A DNA stretch of 26,197 nucleotides from a virus. Positions 23,813-26,197 of the stretch are shown here, piece after piece. Position 1 is the stretch's first letter, and each line of letters opens with the position of its first letter. The notes beneath the pieces were generated by a model. That model was not told where the DNA came from and made no database searches. It was given only the letters and a program-made list of their open reading frames with translations. Position numbers and translations under genes: made by a program. The stretch covers positions 1 to 26,197 of IMG/VR virus record IMGVR_UViG_3300025132_000249, one strand, 5' to 3'.

Positions 23813-24481
23813 ATGGCAGTAAAAGATAATATGGTAAAAAGTCCGCCAAAAGGTAACGTTAGATTTTCAATTTCACTTTCTCCAGAACAAAAGAAAGCAA
23901 AGACTCAAATTCTAAAACATCCTTATAATTTTATAGTAGGAAAAGCAGGTAGTGGTAAAACATTATTAGCAGTACAAGTAGCATTAGATCAGTTTTTCAA
24001 AAAACAATTTAATAAAATAATTATTACAAGACCAACTATTTCTACAGAAGATAACGGATTCTTACCAGGATCAGAAAAAGAAAAAATGGAACCATGGTTG
24101 GTTCCTATTAGGTCTAATATGAGAAAGGTTTATAATAAACCACCTATATTAGAAAAAATGGAAAAATCAGAACAAATTGAATTAGTATCATTAGCTCACT
24201 TTAGAGGTAGAACATTTGATAATTCAGTTGTTATTGTAGATGAATTCCAAAATTTAACAAGATCACAATTGGCGATGGCAATTGGAAGATTAGGTAAAGA
24301 TTCAAAAATGTTGTTTTGTGGAGATTCTTACCAAATTGATCTAAAAGATAAAAATTATTCAGCTTACCACGATATGGCAAAGCTAACAAATTCAGAATAT
24401 GTATTTAAATGTGTATTAGAAGATTCTCATAGACATAGTGCAATAGATGATTTGTTAGAATTATTAAACGGTTATCATTAA
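23813..24481 (+). CDS. phoH: PhoH-like ATPase
   Basis: This is a 222-aa P-loop NTPase of the PhoH family. Walker A GKAGSGKT is at residues 43-50, Walker B IVDE at 141-144, and FCGDSYQID at 168-176 is the helicase-like motif typical of PhoH. DSHRH (204-208) supplies a likely arginine finger. PhoH is widespread in marine phages. An RNA-directed ATPase/helicase role is proposed for the family, but its job in infection is not settled. AAGGAG at 23800-23805, 7 bases before the ATG, is the strongest ribosome-binding site in the window. The next gene follows after one base. Confidence 0.92.
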   Translation: MAVKDNMVKSPPKGNVRFSISLSPEQKKAKTQILKHPYNFIVGKAGSGKTLLAVQVALDQFFKKQFNKIIITRPTISTEDNGFLPGSEKEKMEPWLVPIRSNMRKVYNKPPILEKMEKSEQIELVSLAHFRGRTFDNSVVIVDEFQNLTRSQLAMAIGRLGKDSKMLFCGDSYQIDLKDKNYSAYHDMAKLTNSEYVFKCVLEDSHRHSAIDDLLELLNGYH

Positions 24482-24482
24482 T

Positions 24483-24890
24483 ATGGCTTGGAGAAGTAAA
24501 AGTAAATTGCGTAGAAATGCAATTAAACATGGTTATAGATCTGGATTTGAACATAAAGTTTCAGATCAACTAAAAGAAAACAAAATTAAATTTGAATATG
24601 AAACAACAGTAATACCATATATCAAACCTGAAACTAAACATACTTATACAATTGATTTCACATTACCAAATGGAATATTGGTTGAAACAAAAGGTAGGTG
24701 GGTTGCAGAAGATAGAAAGAAACATTTGCTTATTAAAAAACAACATCCAGAATTAGATATAAGAATAGTATTTATGTCTGGAAAAACAAAAATAAGAAAA
24801 GGATCAAAAACTACATATGGTGATTGGTGTGATAAACATGGTATTCCATGGGCAGAAAAACAAATTCCATCTGAATGGTTTTCTGAATAA
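24483..24890 (+). CDS. T7 endonuclease I-like Holliday-junction resolvase
   Basis: This is a 135-aa protein strongly similar to T7 gp3 endonuclease I: GFEHKVSDQLKENKIKFEYE, HTYTIDFTLPNGILVETKG, RKKHLLIKKQHPELDIRIVF and KHGIPWAEKQIPSEW match the family along its length. The catalytic PD-(D/E)xK residues are Glu23, Asp58, Glu68 and Lys70, each offset by +3 from the T7 enzyme (Glu20, Asp55, Glu65, Lys67). It would resolve branched DNA and possibly debranch replication intermediates. T4 uses the unrelated endonuclease VII (gp49) for this, so this may be a functional replacement. It lies between phoH and primase, one base after the phoH stop, with no good Shine-Dalgarno sequence and probably coupled to phoH. 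Confidence 0.93.
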   Translation: MAWRSKSKLRRNAIKHGYRSGFEHKVSDQLKENKIKFEYETTVIPYIKPETKHTYTIDFTLPNGILVETKGRWVAEDRKKHLLIKKQHPELDIRIVFMSGKTKIRKGSKTTYGDWCDKHGIPWAEKQIPSEWFSE

Positions 24891-24893
24891 AAT

Positions 24894-24922
24894 TTGGTTA
24901 TTTGAAAAGTTTTCTATATATT
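24894..24922 (+). promoter_or_regulatory. Sigma70-like promoter upstream of primase
   Basis: TTGGTT (24894-24899) and TATATT (24917-24922) are 17 bases apart, with GAAAA between (24904-24908). The layout matches the promoter at 1037-1065 position for position: AAATTTG, GAAAA and TATATTA share the same spacing and both follow directly after a stop codon. The -10 ends 7 bases before ATG 24930, again implying a leaderless or near-leaderless message. Confidence 0.5.
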
Positions 24923-24929
24923 AGTATAC

Positions 24930-25853
24930 ATGACGAATTTTAAATTACTAACATTAATAGAATCTGTACTTGGTAAAGGTAGATCTACTAATAAAGGCAA
25001 TGTAGCTTTTCACTGTCCTTTTTGTCATCATAACAAAAAGAAGTTAGAAGTTAATATGATTTCTCAACATTGGCATTGTTGGGTTTGTAACGCTGCAGGT
25101 CGTAAAATAATTACATTGTTTAAAAAGTTAAATGTAGAAAGATTTAAAATATCTAAGTTATTTGAATATATTGAAGAAACAGAATATAGGCCTAAAATAA
25201 CCACTACAAATACAAAAGCAGTAGAACTACCAGCCGAATTTAAGCCATTATGGAAAATAAATACATTATCTCCAGAATATAGAAATGCAGTTTATTATCT
25301 TAAAAAACGAGGAATAACAATTCATGATATTCTTAAATATAGAATAGGATATTGTGAATCAGGACCATATTCAGGAAAAGTTATTATTCCCAGTTATGAT
25401 GCAAATGGTGTATTAAATTATTTTGTTGGTAGAGCTTATTATGAAGATGATAATTTTAAACATAAGAATCCACAAGTATCAAAAGATATTGTAGGATTTG
25501 AATTACATATTAATTGGAATTATCCGGTATGTTTAGTTGAAGGAGCATTTGATGCGATTGCAATAAGAAGAAATGCAATACCGTTATTTGGAAAAACAAT
25601 ACCTGATCAACTTAAACATAGAATTATTGAAAATAATGTAAAAGTAATTTATATATGTCTTGATCAAGATGCAAGAAAACAAGCTATTGAAACAGCCGAA
25701 TATTTTATGGCAAACGGTGTAGATGTATATTTTGTAGACTTAAAAGAAAAAGATCCAAGTGAAGTAGGTTTTGGAAAAATTAATAATATACTAGCAAAAA
25801 CAGAAAAACTTACTTCTGAATGGCTAATTGAACAAAGGATACTAGGAATATGA
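24930..25853 (+). CDS. gp61: DNA primase, gp61-like
   Basis: This 307-aa protein has the two hallmark parts of a phage DnaG-type primase. The N-terminal zinc ribbon is CPFC (Cys29, Cys32) with CWVC (Cys50, Cys53). The TOPRIM domain has VEGAFDAI (Glu204) and LDQDA (Asp245, Asp247), with KDPSEVG (about 274-280) as the third acidic region. It would make RNA primers for lagging-strand synthesis with a gp41-type helicase, which is not in this window. It is slightly shorter than T4 gp61 (342 aa). It starts just downstream of a sigma70-like promoter without a Shine-Dalgarno sequence. Its stop overlaps the gp47-like start by four bases (ATGA), so the two are coupled. Confidence 0.9.
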   Translation: MTNFKLLTLIESVLGKGRSTNKGNVAFHCPFCHHNKKKLEVNMISQHWHCWVCNAAGRKIITLFKKLNVERFKISKLFEYIEETEYRPKITTTNTKAVELPAEFKPLWKINTLSPEYRNAVYYLKKRGITIHDILKYRIGYCESGPYSGKVIIPSYDANGVLNYFVGRAYYEDDNFKHKNPQVSKDIVGFELHINWNYPVCLVEGAFDAIAIRRNAIPLFGKTIPDQLKHRIIENNVKVIYICLDQDARKQAIETAEYFMANGVDVYFVDLKEKDPSEVGFGKINNILAKTEKLTSEWLIEQRILGI

Positions 25854-26197
25854 TAAATAAGATATATCACATAGCAGATGTACATATTAGAAATGTTAAA
25901 CGACATAAAGAATATAGACAAGTATTTAAACGTTTATATTCATATATAAAAAAGACAAAACAAGAAAATGATATTATATATGTAGCTGGAGACATTGTAC
26001 ATGCAAAAACAGATATGTCACCAGAATTAATTGATTTAACATCTGAATTCTTTTCTAATTTATCAGATTTATTACCTACTATAGTAATTTTAGGAAATCA
26101 TGATTGTAACCTAAATAATAATTATAGACTTGACGCCTTAAGTCCTATTGTTAAAGCCATCAATCATAAGAACTTACACTATCTTAAAGACAACGGT
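25850..26197 (+). CDS. gp47: Recombination endonuclease subunit, gp47/SbcD-like (3' partial)
   Basis: The first 116 residues are visible; the gene runs off the right edge. It is a calcineurin-like metallophosphoesterase of the Mre11/SbcD/gp47 type: ADVHIR (Asp10, His12), GDIVHAK (Asp48) and GNHD (Asn-His-Asp about 83-85) are phosphoesterase motifs I-III. With gp46 (expected just downstream) it would resect DNA ends for recombination-dependent replication. ATG 25850 overlaps the primase TGA, so translation is coupled. The completed family length is about 340 residues, so roughly two thirds is missing. Confidence 0.88.
   Translation, partial: MINKIYHIADVHIRNVKRHKEYRQVFKRLYSYIKKTKQENDIIYVAGDIVHAKTDMSPELIDLTSEFFSNLSDLLPTIVILGNHDCNLNNNYRLDALSPIVKAINHKNLHYLKDNG

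Noticed and set aside
24902-24930. Alternative promoter TTGAAA (24902-24907) with TATACA (24925-24930)
   Set aside because: Spacing is 17 bases, but the -10 would overlap the start codon, so transcription would begin inside the gene. The upstream TTGGTT/TATATT pair also matches the site at 1037.

Overview
The window is a continuous piece of an AT-rich tailed-phage genome of the T4-like contractile-tail (myovirus) type. Every gene lies on the + strand. Genes are packed with short gaps or small stop/start overlaps, and no stretch over 300 bases lacks a gene. The T4-like assignment rests on several recognisable relatives: late sigma factor gp55, baseplate wedge gp25 and gp6, a gp5-like hub, PhoH, primase gp61 and the start of the gp47 (SbcD-type) nuclease. 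The gene mix (ClpP-like peptidase, HD-domain protein, LamG-bearing adhesins, T7-type endonuclease I) resembles uncultured marine T4-like phages. That habitat, and the host, are inferences. No tRNA, CRISPR, insertion sequence or integrase was seen.

Layout. (1) 2-1034: the end of a coiled-coil/membrane protein and a small basic cysteine-containing protein, both of unknown role. (2) 1074-3580: a probable operon behind a sigma70-like promoter, holding a ClpP-like serine peptidase, an HD-domain protein, a small membrane-anchored protein and the late sigma factor. (3) 3612-7507: a small unknown protein, a baseplate hub/puncturing protein with a C-terminal M15 peptidase domain, and a companion protein with a gp5-like beta-helix C-terminus. 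(4) 7564-10531: a small unknown protein, then gp25 and gp6. (5) 10543-23773: a 13-kb block of large beta-rich, domain-shuffled proteins (DNRLRE/CBM-like, LamG-like, Ig-like, CBM-like) that probably form the outer baseplate, fibres and host-recognition surface, with one clear intrinsic terminator at 21557-21589. (6) 23813-26197: a nucleic-acid module of PhoH ATPase, T7-type Holliday-junction endonuclease, DNA primase and gp47-like nuclease.

Regulation. Two short intergenic gaps (before ClpP and before primase) carry the same sigma70-like arrangement placed only 7-8 bases before the ATG, which implies leaderless or nearly leaderless messages. The other gaps over 30 bases contain ATATTTAT, followed in four of the five by an A/T tail ending in an A-run. 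These are candidate late promoters for the sigma factor encoded in the window. One gap has a T4-type TATAAATA. Many structural genes use an AAGGG ribosome-binding sequence instead of GGAG.

As a whole, the window joins the late-transcription switch, the cell-wall-penetrating baseplate and a host-recognition cassette to the start of the replication/recombination genes. The least understood parts are the large mosaic adhesins, the alpha/beta-like domain in the 420-aa hub companion, and the ClpP-HD-membrane protein-sigma operon.
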